Below are positions 52,538 through 60,244 of a DNA stretch of 64,000 nucleotides, piece after piece. Below the pieces are notes generated by a model that worked only from the letters and a program-made list of their open reading frames with translations, ran no database searches and was not told the origin of the DNA. How positions within the stretch are numbered: position 1 is the stretch's first letter; the number at the start of each line of letters is the position of its first letter. Location of the stretch: contig NZ_JAGIOH010000001.1 in the NCBI RefSeq assembly GCF_017876625.1, positions 3,162,001 through 3,226,000 of the forward strand, read 5' to 3'. Origin of the DNA: Streptomyces syringium. Lineage in GTDB: Bacteria > Actinomycetota > Actinomycetes > Streptomycetales > Streptomycetaceae. Position numbers and translations under genes: made by a program.

Positions 52538-53881
52538 ATGATCGGCAACGGGAAGCGGCTCGCGTCGGCGGCTCTCGCCCTGGCCGCGACGATGGCCCCC
52601 GCGACGGCCGCGTACGCAGCACCGGCGGCGTCCGTATCGGCCGTCGCGCCGGCCCCCGTCCGCGCGCTGGACCGGATCGCCCATCCGCTGCGGTCGACGG
52701 AGCCGGGCACCGGCACGGCCGATCTGCACGCCCTGGGAGTGATGGTCGGCGACGCCAAAGTGGTCGGCGTGGGCGAGGCCACGCACGGCTCGCACGAGTT
52801 CTTCGCCCTGAAGGATCGGGTCTTCCGCTACCTCGTCGAGCAGAAGGGATTCACCACCTTCGCTCTGGAGATCAGCTGGTCGGCGGGGCTGCGGATCGAC
52901 GACTACCTCCAGCGCGGTGACGGTGACCGCGACGCGCGGCAGGTCGTGCACGAGGTGATGGCCGGATCTCCCTGGGACCGAGAGGAGTTCGTGACCCTCG
53001 TCCGGTGGATGCGCGAGTACAACCGCCAACACCCCGACCGCCCGGTCCACTTCCTGGGCGACGACATCGGCGCACCCAGGCTCGACAAGCGGGTCTTCGA
53101 CAGCGTCACCGACTACGTTCGCCGGACCCATCCGGAATCCCTGCCGCGCCTGAACGAGCTCCTGACCAGCGTGCGCCCGCTCGACGACGCCATCGCCTAC
53201 CTGGGGCTGCCGCTCGCCGAGCGGCAGCAGAACGCGGCCAAAGCGCGGCAAGTACTGGAACTTGTCCAACGCCGGAGGTCGGTGGGCGGCGAGGACTTCG
53301 ACTTCGTTCTGCAGAACGCCCGCAACATCGCCCAGACCTACACCTTCTTGACCCTCGACCCCGGTGACCAGGAATCGTCGACCGCCATACAGCGCTACCG
53401 CGACCAGGTGATGGCCGAGACGACGGCATGGTGGCAGCGGCGCACCGGCGGCAGGGTCCTGCTGTCGGCCCACAACGACCACGCAGGCTACGCGGCCACC
53501 GACCCCACGACGTACCCAAAAACCCAGGGCTCGTTCCTCCGCGACACCCTGGGCGCGGACTACCTCGCCATCGGTACCACCTTCGACCGGGGCTCCTTCC
53601 TCTCCAAGGACGAGGCGCTCGGCGGCGAGTGGAAGAAGTTCACCGTCGACCCGGCCGGTCCCGGCACGAACGAGTACACGCTCGACCAGGTCCGGTACCG
53701 CGACTACTACGCCGACCTGCGCAAGGCCCCTGCCGCCGCCCGCAGGTGGCTGGACGCCTCGCGCCCGACATGCAGCGTCGGCACGCAGTACCCGAACGAC
53801 AAGACGCCTGAGATCGCCATCGGCAGGGCCTACGACGTCCTGGTCCACCTCCGTACCGTTCGGGAGGCGGGCAAGCTATAG
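52538..53881 (+). CDS. Secreted erythromycin-esterase-family protein
   Basis: 447 residues. An Ala-rich signal peptide (about 1-29, MIGNGKRLASAALALAATMA) precedes an Ere domain. The family motif GEATHGSHEFFALKDRVFRY carries the His-Glu pair, followed by FALEISWSAGLRIDDYL and VHFLGDDIGAP. Later HNDHAGYAATD and LGADYLAIGTTFDRG are family motifs. Ere enzymes open macrolide lactones, but most family members, including secreted ones, have unknown substrates, so resistance is not implied. The ATG at 52538 has GGAGAG 10 bases upstream. Confidence 0.88.
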   Translation: MIGNGKRLASAALALAATMAPATAAYAAPAASVSAVAPAPVRALDRIAHPLRSTEPGTGTADLHALGVMVGDAKVVGVGEATHGSHEFFALKDRVFRYLVEQKGFTTFALEISWSAGLRIDDYLQRGDGDRDARQVVHEVMAGSPWDREEFVTLVRWMREYNRQHPDRPVHFLGDDIGAPRLDKRVFDSVTDYVRRTHPESLPRLNELLTSVRPLDDAIAYLGLPLAERQQNAAKARQVLELVQRRRSVGGEDFDFVLQNARNIAQTYTFLTLDPGDQESSTAIQRYRDQVMAETTAWWQRRTGGRVLLSAHNDHAGYAATDPTTYPKTQGSFLRDTLGADYLAIGTTFDRGSFLSKDEALGGEWKKFTVDPAGPGTNEYTLDQVRYRDYYADLRKAPAAARRWLDASRPTCSVGTQYPNDKTPEIAIGRAYDVLVHLRTVREAGKL

Positions 53882-53976
53882 CGCTCCAGCGCGAACCGGG
53901 CGTCTGCCGACTACCGGGCAATGGCGACCGCACCACGCACCCGCACGCACGCCGACCTCCCAACAGGCCCCGAAAC

Positions 53977-54019
53977 GACGGAATCCCGCCCGATCGTGAT
54001 GATCGGACGGGATTCCGTC
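53977..54019. terminator. Bidirectional hairpin between the Ere-like gene and tRNA-Ala
   Basis: Arms 53977-53995 and 54001-54019 around a 5-base loop, with GACGGAATCCCG pairing CGGGATTCCGTC and an inner CCGATC/GATCGG. One mismatch in 19. It begins 8 bases past the tRNA 3' end. Confidence 0.8.
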
Positions 54020-54026
54020 TGTGCTG

Positions 54027-54100
54027 TGGACCTGAGGGGATTCGAACCCCTGACCCCCTCGATGCGAACGAGGTGCGCTACCGGACTGCGCCACAGGCCC
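54027..54100 (-). tRNA. tRNA-Ala (anticodon CGC)
   Basis: A 74-nt cloverleaf on the minus strand. The acceptor stem GGGCCTG pairs CAGGTCC with one G-U and discriminator A. The T arm contains GGTTCGAATCC, and the anticodon loop TTCGCAT sits between CTCG and CGAG. No CCA is encoded. The anticodon CGC reads GCG, a common Ala codon in this GC-rich genome. Confidence 0.93.
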
Positions 54101-54201
54101 TTGCAACGAGTGAAACTCTAGCACCTCCATCCGGGTGCTCGGAAATCCGCTCCCCGGTCGCTCCCTCCCTGGTCAGCGGAGGTGGCGAGTGGTGACCGGC
54201 G

Positions 54202-55227
54202 TCACTCGTTGGCCGCGCGGGGGCGGTCGTCGTCGGCGTACTGGTCGAAGAGCGGGGTGCGGCCGCGCTCGCGGGGGCGGCGGCGGGAGCGGCCGCCGCG
54301 GCGCTCCTCGGCGGGCTTGCGGCCGGCGGCCGGCTCCGCGGTGCTGGAGCGGGCGGAGCTCCAGGTGTCCGGGGTGCCGAGGTCGGCCGAGCCGCTCGCG
54401 CGGGGGGCGACCGGCGCGGTGACGTACGTCGGCAGCGGTACGGGCACGGGCTCCCAGCCCTCGCCTGTGCCGCGGTCGCGGTCACGCTGCTGGTCGACCC
54501 ACTCGGCGTGGTCGGTCTGCTCGACGAGCGCGCGACGGCCCGCGCTGTGCGCCGAGGGCTCGGGCTGCGCCGCCGGCGCGGGCGCCGCGGTGGCGTCGGG
54601 GTCAGCGGGGGCGGCGGCGGTCGCGGGTTCCGGCGCCGCCGGGCGAGGGTGGGGGCGGCCCTCGCGGAGCCGCTGCGCGGCGAGTTCGGCGCGGCGCTGG
54701 TCCATGGTGAAGGCGAACCGCCGCTTCTCCTGGACGCGCAGATAGACGATGTACGCGCTCAGCAGCGCCGCCGGTACGGCCGGCGCCCACAGGAAGGCGA
54801 GGCCGCCGACGCCCGCGACGATCGCGCCGAGGGTGAAGGCGAGGAAGAGCAGCACGGTGGTGCGCCGCCGCCGTGCGAGGACCTTCGAACGCCGGGCGCG
54901 CTCGGCCGCCGACGGCACCGGGGTGGCCGAGGGCGTGCTGAAGGGCCGGACGTCGACCATTTCGGTCGCCGCGTCCGGCGCGGGCGCGCGAAACTCCGGC
55001 TCCGCCGGGTCGGCGGAGGCCGGCGCGTCGTCGGTCGCGCGCACTTCCAGGTCCTTGGCGTAACGGCGCTCCATGCCCGCCCGTCCGGACAGCAGCCGGA
55101 TGGCTGTGCTGAAGCGTTCCGTCGGACGGGCTTCATTGAGCTCGTCCTGCCTACGGAGCCACATCGGCACCAAGTAGGCGGCCCAGGCCCCGACGATGAC
55201 TGCGTAGATGAGGCCGCTGCTGCTCAC
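54202..55227 (-). CDS. glpR: Gephyrin-like molybdotransferase receptor GlpR
   Basis: 341 residues, membrane protein with no enzyme motif. An N-terminal helix (LIYAVIVGAWAAYLVPMWL) is followed by a cytoplasmic basic segment with RPTERFSTAIRLLSGRAGME. A membrane hairpin near 121-166 (VLLFLAFTLGAIVAGVGGLA; AALLSAYIVYLRVQEKRRFA) and a long disordered Pro/Ala/Glu tail complete it. This is the architecture of actinobacterial GlpR, the membrane partner of gephyrin-like Glp, which with Wag31 and FtsZ links division and polar growth in Corynebacterium (2023 work). It is encoded last in the same run as glp. Streptomyces function is inferred. Confidence 0.82.
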   Translation of the reverse strand: MSSSGLIYAVIVGAWAAYLVPMWLRRQDELNEARPTERFSTAIRLLSGRAGMERRYAKDLEVRATDDAPASADPAEPEFRAPAPDAATEMVDVRPFSTPSATPVPSAAERARRSKVLARRRRTTVLLFLAFTLGAIVAGVGGLAFLWAPAVPAALLSAYIVYLRVQEKRRFAFTMDQRRAELAAQRLREGRPHPRPAAPEPATAAAPADPDATAAPAPAAQPEPSAHSAGRRALVEQTDHAEWVDQQRDRDRGTGEGWEPVPVPLPTYVTAPVAPRASGSADLGTPDTWSSARSSTAEPAAGRKPAEERRGGRSRRRPRERGRTPLFDQYADDDRPRAANE

Positions 55228-55347
55228 ACTTCACACCGTAGAGGGGACCGCACAAGGGATTCCGCCAATTGGCCCGGTGTGTCGCACGATCCGGCTGATA
55301 TCTCGAACTTTTTTTGTGATTGTTGAGCCCGAAGAGCGTCGAATACC

Positions 55348-55363
55348 GTCAATTGACAGTCAA
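55348..55363. promoter_or_regulatory. Overlapping palindromes upstream of glpR
   Basis: GTCAATTGACAGTCAA contains two overlapping dyads, GTCAATTGAC and TTGACAGTCAA, in an AT-rich 150-bp spacer. On the minus strand they give two TTGAC hexamers, about 120 bases before the glpR ATG, so this is also a candidate -35. Confidence 0.5.
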
Positions 55364-55377
55364 ATTCGAACGTTTAT

Positions 55378-56064
55378 TCAATTACTGGGGAGCTGCCGAC
55401 TCCCGGAGCCGCCGGGGCCGTGCGGATCACCCGGGCCGCGCAGGTCGCCGGGCTCCGCCGGGCGGACCCGGTGCCAGCGGGCCAGCAGTCCCTCCCCCGC
55501 CTCCTCGGCGGTCAGGACGTAGACGAGATGGTCGCGCCAGGCGCCGTCGATGTGCAGATAGCGCGGGCGCAGTCCCTCCTCGCGGAATCCGAGTTTCTCC
55601 ACGACCCGCCGGCTGGGCAGGTTCTCGGGCCGGATGCACACCTCGACCCGGTGCAGCCCGACCGTGCGGAAGCAGTGGTCGACGGCCAGGGCGACGGCCG
55701 TCGGCATGACACCCCGGCCCGCGACGGCCCGGTCCACCCAGTAGCCGACGTGGGCCGAGCACATCGAGCCCCAGGTGATGCCGGCGACGGTCAGCTGTCC
55801 GGCCAGCTGCCCCCGGTACTCGATGACGAAGGGCAGCATCCGTCCCGCCTGGGCCTCCGCCCGCAGATGGCGGACCATCTGGCGGTAGGTGGGGCGCCGG
55901 GCGGCCATCGCGCCGGGCGGTGGCGGCGGGATGGTCGCCTCCCAGGGGCGCAGCCAGTCGCGGTTGCGTCCGTTGACCTCCCGCCAGGCCCGCTGGTCAC
56001 GCAGCTTTATGGGGCGCAGGACGATGTCGCCGTCCGCCAGCCGGGCGGGCCACCCGGCGCTCAG
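55378..56064 (-). CDS. RimJ-like GNAT acetyltransferase starting at CTG
   Basis: 228 residues when read from CTG at 56064. The N-terminus [20 protein letters not shown], then LRDQRAWREVNGRNRDWLRP, supplies the first strand and helix of the RimJ/RimL fold. The acetyl-CoA loop is RAVAGRGVMPTAVALAVDHC, and RVVEKLGFREEGLRPRYLHI is typical. The only in-frame ATG (55908) would delete 52 residues of this fold, and no ATG, GTG or TTG lies in frame upstream. CTG overlaps the mog stop (CTGA), with GGGAG 6 bases ahead. It may acetylate a ribosomal protein N-terminus; the target is unproven. Confidence 0.82.
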   Translation of the reverse strand: MSAGWPARLADGDIVLRPIKLRDQRAWREVNGRNRDWLRPWEATIPPPPPGAMAARRPTYRQMVRHLRAEAQAGRMLPFVIEYRGQLAGQLTVAGITWGSMCSAHVGYWVDRAVAGRGVMPTAVALAVDHCFRTVGLHRVEVCIRPENLPSRRVVEKLGFREEGLRPRYLHIDGAWRDHLVYVLTAEEAGEGLLARWHRVRPAEPGDLRGPGDPHGPGGSGSRQLPSN

Positions 56065-56573
56065 CTGGGGCTCCCGGCCGGTCTCGGGTGGTCCCCGCCG
56101 TGGACCTGGTCGACGGCGTGCGCCAGCAGCCGCTCCAGTACGGCGAGCCCGTCGCGGACCCCGCCCGTCGAACCGGGCAGGTTCACGATCAGGGTGCGGC
56201 CCGCCACCCCGGCGAGCCCCCGGGAGAGGGCGGCCGTGGGGATCTTCCTACGGCCCTCGGCCCGGATGGCCTCGGGGATGCCGGGGATCTCGTAGTCGAG
56301 GACGCGGCGGGTGGCCTCGGGGGTGCGGTCGGTGGGCGAGATGCCCGTGCCGCCGGTGGTCAGGACGACGTCGTACGCGCCGGCCACCGCGTCCCGCAGG
56401 GCGGCCTCGACGGGGTCGCCGTCGGGCACCACGCGCGGGCCGTCGACGGTGAAGCCCATCCGGGCCAGGCCCTCGGCGAGCAGCGGGCCGCCCTTGTCCT
56501 CGTACACCCCGGCCGCGGCCCGGTTGGAGGCGGTGACGACGAGGGCGCGGCGCGCTGCGTCGGTCCCGCTCAT
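56061..56573 (-). CDS. MogA/MoaB-family molybdopterin-binding protein
   Basis: 170 residues. The MoCF-binding fold with [40 protein letters not shown] (the TGGTG motif binds molybdopterin) and [20 protein letters not shown]. MogA-type enzymes adenylate molybdopterin before metal insertion. The ATG at 56573 overlaps the moaC stop (ATGA), and the stop overlaps the CTG of the RimJ gene. Assignment to mog or moaB is uncertain. Confidence 0.9.
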   Translation of the reverse strand: MSGTDAARRALVVTASNRAAAGVYEDKGGPLLAEGLARMGFTVDGPRVVPDGDPVEAALRDAVAGAYDVVLTTGGTGISPTDRTPEATRRVLDYEIPGIPEAIRAEGRRKIPTAALSRGLAGVAGRTLIVNLPGSTGGVRDGLAVLERLLAHAVDQVHGGDHPRPAGSPS

Positions 56574-57097
56574 GCCGTCGTCTCCCCCGCCGGAGCCCGC
56601 AGATAGGTGCCGGACTTCCCGCCGGTCTTCTCCTCGACGCGGACGTCCGTGATGACGGCGTCCTTGTCGACGGCCTTGATCATGTCGACGACGGTCAGGG
56701 CGGCGACGGTGACGGCGGTCAGGGCCTCCATCTCCACACCCGTGCGGTCGGTGGTCTTCACGGTGGCGAGGATCTCGACCGCGTCGTCGGCGACCGACAG
56801 GTCGACCTTCACCCCGGAGACCGCGAGCGGGTGGCACAGCGGGATCAGATCGGGGGTGCGCTTGGCGCCCATGATGCCCGCGATGCGGGCGGTGGCGAGG
56901 GCGTCGCCCTTGGGGACGCCCTCGCCCCGCAGGAGTTCCACGACGCGCGGGGAGACGCGCACCCGGCCGCTCGCCCGGGCGGTGCGGGTGGTGACGGCCT
57001 TCTCCGAGACGTCGACCATGCGGGCCGCCCCCGCGTCGTCGAGATGGGTGAGGCTGGGGGGAATGGCGGGGGGCAAAGGGTCCTGGGCGCTGCTCAT
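56570..57097 (-). CDS. moaC: Cyclic pyranopterin monophosphate synthase
   Basis: 175 residues. MoaC converts the MoaA product into cyclic pyranopterin monophosphate in molybdenum cofactor synthesis. The motifs [40 protein letters not shown] and [20 protein letters not shown], and the near-C-terminal MIKAVDKDA, are all present. The ATG at 57097 is preferred to the frame start at 57181. It sits between glp and mog; the 105-base gap to glp is the largest in the run. Confidence 0.95.
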   Translation of the reverse strand: MSSAQDPLPPAIPPSLTHLDDAGAARMVDVSEKAVTTRTARASGRVRVSPRVVELLRGEGVPKGDALATARIAGIMGAKRTPDLIPLCHPLAVSGVKVDLSVADDAVEILATVKTTDRTGVEMEALTAVTVAALTVVDMIKAVDKDAVITDVRVEEKTGGKSGTYLRAPAGETTA

Positions 57098-57202
57098 CGT
57101 TCTCCCGGTCCGGTCCTTGTGGGCAGACACCGTACCGGGCGGGACGGGTGGCCGGTCGGGAAGGACCACGTCAGGGGCCACGCGGGGGCTGACCTCGGCC
57201 GG

Positions 57203-58513
57203 TCAGCCGAGGAGTATGACGTCCACCTCGGCCCCCGCCCCGACCTCCGTGGTCTCCTCGGGGACGACGATCAGGGCGTTGGCCTCCGCGAGGGCCTTGA
57301 CGAGGTGGGACCCCGCGCCGCCGACGGTGGTGACCTTGCCGTCCGCGTAGCGGGCCCGCAGGAACTGGCGGCGGCCCGCGGGTGAGGAGGCGACCGCCTC
57401 GGTGCACACCGCGCGGACCTTCTCGCGGTCGTGCGGCTCCAGTCCCATCAGGGCGCGGATGGCGGGGCGGACGAAGAGTTCGAAGGAGACGTAGGCGCTG
57501 ACCGGGTTGCCGGGCAGGGCGAGCAGCGGGGTGCGGTCGGGGCCGATGCGGCCGAAGCCCTGGGGCTTGCCGGGCTGCATGGCCAGCTTCCGGAAGTCGA
57601 CGCTCCCCTCCTCGCCCGCGAGCTCCGAGAGGGTCTCCTTGACGACGTCGTACGCGCCGACGCTGACACCGCCGCTGGTGACGACGGCGTCGGCCCGTAC
57701 GAGCTGGTCCTCCAGGGTGGAGCGCAGCGTCCCTGCGTCGTCGGCGACCGCGCCGACGCGGTAGGCGATGGCCCCGGCGTCCCGGGCGCAGGCGGTGAGC
57801 ACGTAGCTGTTGGAGTCGTGGATGAGGCCGGGGCCGAGGCTCTCGCCGGGGGCGACCAGCTCGCTGCCGGTCGACATGATCACGACGCGCGGACGGGGGC
57901 GGACCCGGACCGTGGCGCGGCCGATCGCCGCGAGCAGGCCGATCTGCGGCGGGCCGAGGACGGTGCCGCTCCGCAGGGCGAGGGCACCGGCCCTGACGTC
58001 GCTGCCGGCCGCGCGGACATGGGCGCGGGCCGTGGCGGGGCGGTGGATCCGGACCTCTCCCGAGGCGCCGTCCGGGGCGGCGCTGCGGGCGGCCATGCCG
58101 GCGGCGGGGCCGCCGCCCGTGCCCCCGTCGGTCCACTCGACGGGCACGACGGCCTCGGCGCCGGGCGGCAGCGGCGCGCCGGTCATGATGCGGGCGGCCT
58201 CGCCGGGGCCGACGGTGGGCAGCTCGCCGCTGCCCGCGGCGACGTCGCCGATGACGGTGAGCACCGCCGGGAACTCCTCGCTCGCACCTTCGACGTCCGT
58301 CGTGCGGACCGCGTAGCCGTCCATCGAGCTGTTGTCGAAGCCCGGCAGGTCGGCGGGGACGGTGACGTCCTCGACGAGCACACAGCCCTGGGCGTCCAGG
58401 AGTTGCAGCTCGATCGGCTCCAGGGGGCGGATCTTCCCGAGGATGTCGTCGAGGTGCTCGTCCACCGACCAGAAGCGGTCCGGTGCGGCGGCCTTGTCGG
58501 CGGTGCTGCTCAA
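57203..58513 (-). CDS. glp: Gephyrin-like molybdotransferase Glp (MoeA family)
   Basis: 436 residues of the MoeA/gephyrin-E fold. SMDGYAVR and MTGAPLPPGAEAVVP are in domain I; the MoCF-type motif SGGVSVGAYDVVKETL and the exposed loop PGNPVSAYVSFELFV are in the core. In E. coli MoeA and gephyrin the fifth position after GGVS is acidic (GEAD, GEKD); here it is Ala, with the later Asp kept. TTG start at 58513, with GAGGAG inside the last codons of galU, only 3 bases downstream of its stop. With glpR in the same run, this is likely Glp rather than a dedicated MoeA. Confidence 0.87.
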   Translation of the reverse strand: MSSTADKAAAPDRFWSVDEHLDDILGKIRPLEPIELQLLDAQGCVLVEDVTVPADLPGFDNSSMDGYAVRTTDVEGASEEFPAVLTVIGDVAAGSGELPTVGPGEAARIMTGAPLPPGAEAVVPVEWTDGGTGGGPAAGMAARSAAPDGASGEVRIHRPATARAHVRAAGSDVRAGALALRSGTVLGPPQIGLLAAIGRATVRVRPRPRVVIMSTGSELVAPGESLGPGLIHDSNSYVLTACARDAGAIAYRVGAVADDAGTLRSTLEDQLVRADAVVTSGGVSVGAYDVVKETLSELAGEEGSVDFRKLAMQPGKPQGFGRIGPDRTPLLALPGNPVSAYVSFELFVRPAIRALMGLEPHDREKVRAVCTEAVASSPAGRRQFLRARYADGKVTTVGGAGSHLVKALAEANALIVVPEETTEVGAGAEVDVILLG

Positions 58514-58516
58514 GGG

Positions 58517-59419
58517 CTACATCTCCTCGGTGACATACCTTCGAAGCCAGGCTCGGAAGTCCGGTCCCAGATCTTCACGTTCGCACGCCAGTCTGACAAT
58601 GGCACGCAGATAATCACCACGGTCCCCGGTGTCATAACGGCGGCCCTTGAAGACCACGCCGTGCACCGGACCGCCGAGCCCGGGCGCGGCGGCGAGGGCC
58701 TGGAGGGCGTCGGTGAGCTGGATCTCGCCACCGCGGCCGGGCTGCGTCTCGCGCAGCACGTCGAAGACGGCGGGGTCGAGGACGTAGCGGCCGATGACGG
58801 CGTAGTTGCTGGGGGCGTCTGCGGGGTCGGGCTTCTCGATCAGCCCGGTGACCTCGACGACGTCCTCGGTGTCGGTGGGCTTGACGTCCGCGCAGCCGTA
58901 GAGGTGGATCTGGGAGTGGTCGACCTCCATGAGGGCGATGACGCTGCCGCCGTGTTTGCGCTGGATGTCGACCATGCGCGAGAGGAGCGGGTCGCGGGCG
59001 TCGATGAGGTCGTCGCCGAGCAGGACGGCGAAGGGCTCGTCGCCCACGTGGGGGGCGGCGCACAGGACCGCGTGGCCGAGACCGCGCGGGTCGCCCTGGC
59101 GGACGTAGTGCATGGTGGCCAGGTCGCTGGACTCCTGGACGCGGGCGAGCCGTGACTCGTCGCCCTTGCGGCGCAGGGCTTCCTCCAGCTCGTAGTTCCG
59201 GTCGAAGTGGTCCTCCAGGGGGCGCTTGTTCCGCCCGGTGATCATGAGGACGTCCGACAGCCCGGCGTGCACCGCTTCTTCGACCACGTACTGGATCGCC
59301 GGCTTGTCGACGACCGGCAGCATCTCCTTGGGAGTGGCCTTGGTCGCCGGGAGAAAGCGGGTCCCGAGTCCGGCGGCAGGGATGACAGCCTTGCTGATCC
59401 GAGGACGCGATTGAGTCAT
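58517..59419 (-). CDS. galU: UTP-glucose-1-phosphate uridylyltransferase
   Basis: A 300-residue nucleotidyltransferase that makes UDP-glucose for cell-wall and capsule sugars and for the Leloir pathway (galT). The N-terminal loop KAVIPAAGLGTRFLPATKAT is diagnostic. Metal and substrate residues are in LLGDDLIDA and YDTGDRGDYLRA, with IEKPDPADAPSNYAVIGRYV between. ATG start at 59419 in a 93-bp divergent spacer with the cyclo-ligase. It heads the galU-glp-moaC-mog-rimJ-glpR run. Confidence 0.95.
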   Translation of the reverse strand: MTQSRPRISKAVIPAAGLGTRFLPATKATPKEMLPVVDKPAIQYVVEEAVHAGLSDVLMITGRNKRPLEDHFDRNYELEEALRRKGDESRLARVQESSDLATMHYVRQGDPRGLGHAVLCAAPHVGDEPFAVLLGDDLIDARDPLLSRMVDIQRKHGGSVIALMEVDHSQIHLYGCADVKPTDTEDVVEVTGLIEKPDPADAPSNYAVIGRYVLDPAVFDVLRETQPGRGGEIQLTDALQALAAAPGLGGPVHGVVFKGRRYDTGDRGDYLRAIVRLACEREDLGPDFRAWLRRYVTEEM

Positions 59420-59512
59420 AAAGGGAACCCTAGCCGCTGGGATTGTCGGGAAGATGAGGCTCCACCGAGAGGCTCCGCCGATAGGACCCGAGTCGAGGAG
59501 TACACGGAAACA

Positions 59513-60103
59513 GTGATCAAGTACGACGGTAATAAGGGTGAGTTGCGACAGGCCCTCCTGGCGGTGAGAGCGGGGTTGACCTCGGATGACGTAAAGGTGG
59601 CCGAGGAAGCGCTCGGGCGCCGGGCGCTGGAGCTGCCGGAGCTCGCCGCGGCGCGGACGGTGGCGGCTTATGTCTCGGTGGGGCGCGAACCGGGCACGCG
59701 CGCCCTGCTTGAGGCACTGCGCGCCCGGGGCGTGCGCGTGCTGCTGCCGGTACTGCTTTCGGACAACGATCTCGACTGGGGTCTCTACCGGGGGCCCGGC
59801 CATCTGGTGCGGGCGGCGCGGGGGCTGCTGGAGCCCGACGGCGAGCGGCTCGGCCCGGACGCCGTGACGGGGGCGGACACCGTGCTGCTGCCGGGCCTGG
59901 CGGTGGACGGCCGCGGGATGCGGCTCGGCCGCGGCGGCGGCTCGTACGACCGGGTGCTGGCCCGGCTGGATCGCGCGGGCGCCACGCCCGCGCGGGTCGT
60001 GCTCCTCTACGACGACGAGGTGGTCGCGCGGGTCCCGGAGGAACCGCACGACCACCCCGTGCACGCGGTGGTCACCCCTGGCGGGGTGCGTAGGTTCGGC
60101 TAG
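59513..60103 (+). CDS. 5-formyltetrahydrofolate cyclo-ligase
   Basis: A 196-residue MTHFS-type enzyme that returns 5-formyl-THF to 5,10-methenyl-THF using ATP. Family motifs are NKGELRQALLAVRAGLTSDD at the N-terminus, LLPGLAVDGRGMRLGRGGGS (nucleotide loop) and YDRVLARLD. GTG at 59513 with GAGGAG about 12 bases upstream. Its place opposite galU matches the common actinobacterial order near glp. Confidence 0.93.
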   Translation: MIKYDGNKGELRQALLAVRAGLTSDDVKVAEEALGRRALELPELAAARTVAAYVSVGREPGTRALLEALRARGVRVLLPVLLSDNDLDWGLYRGPGHLVRAARGLLEPDGERLGPDAVTGADTVLLPGLAVDGRGMRLGRGGGSYDRVLARLDRAGATPARVVLLYDDEVVARVPEEPHDHPVHAVVTPGGVRRFG

Positions 60104-60134
60104 TGCGGTGTGTCCTGCCGACGGCAGGTCGTCC

Positions 60135-60236
60135 TGCCGCCTGCGGCGGCGGGCGCCCTGCGGGCGCGTCCTCAAACGCCGGACGGGCTGATTCGGCTGA
60201 GCTCAGCCACAACCAGCCCGTCCGGCGTTTGAGGAC
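60135..60236. repeat. Composite repeat between convergent genes, with nested palindrome
   Basis: The left part (60135-60175) equals that at 22638-22678. GCGCCC-TGC-GGGCGC is at 60153-60167. The core arms 60168-60189 and 60215-60236 (AAACG/CGTTT variant) are perfectly inverted. A 25-base loop between them holds its own palindrome, GGCTGAGCTCAGCC (60195-60208). It lies 31 bases after the cyclo-ligase stop and 8 bases before the convergent acylase stop, so it can terminate both. Confidence 0.95.
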
Positions 60237-60244
60237 ACCCGCCG

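Noticed and set aside
52538..53881. Macrolide resistance gene
   Set aside because: The family includes many secreted members of unknown substrate; no macrolide cluster or regulator is nearby.
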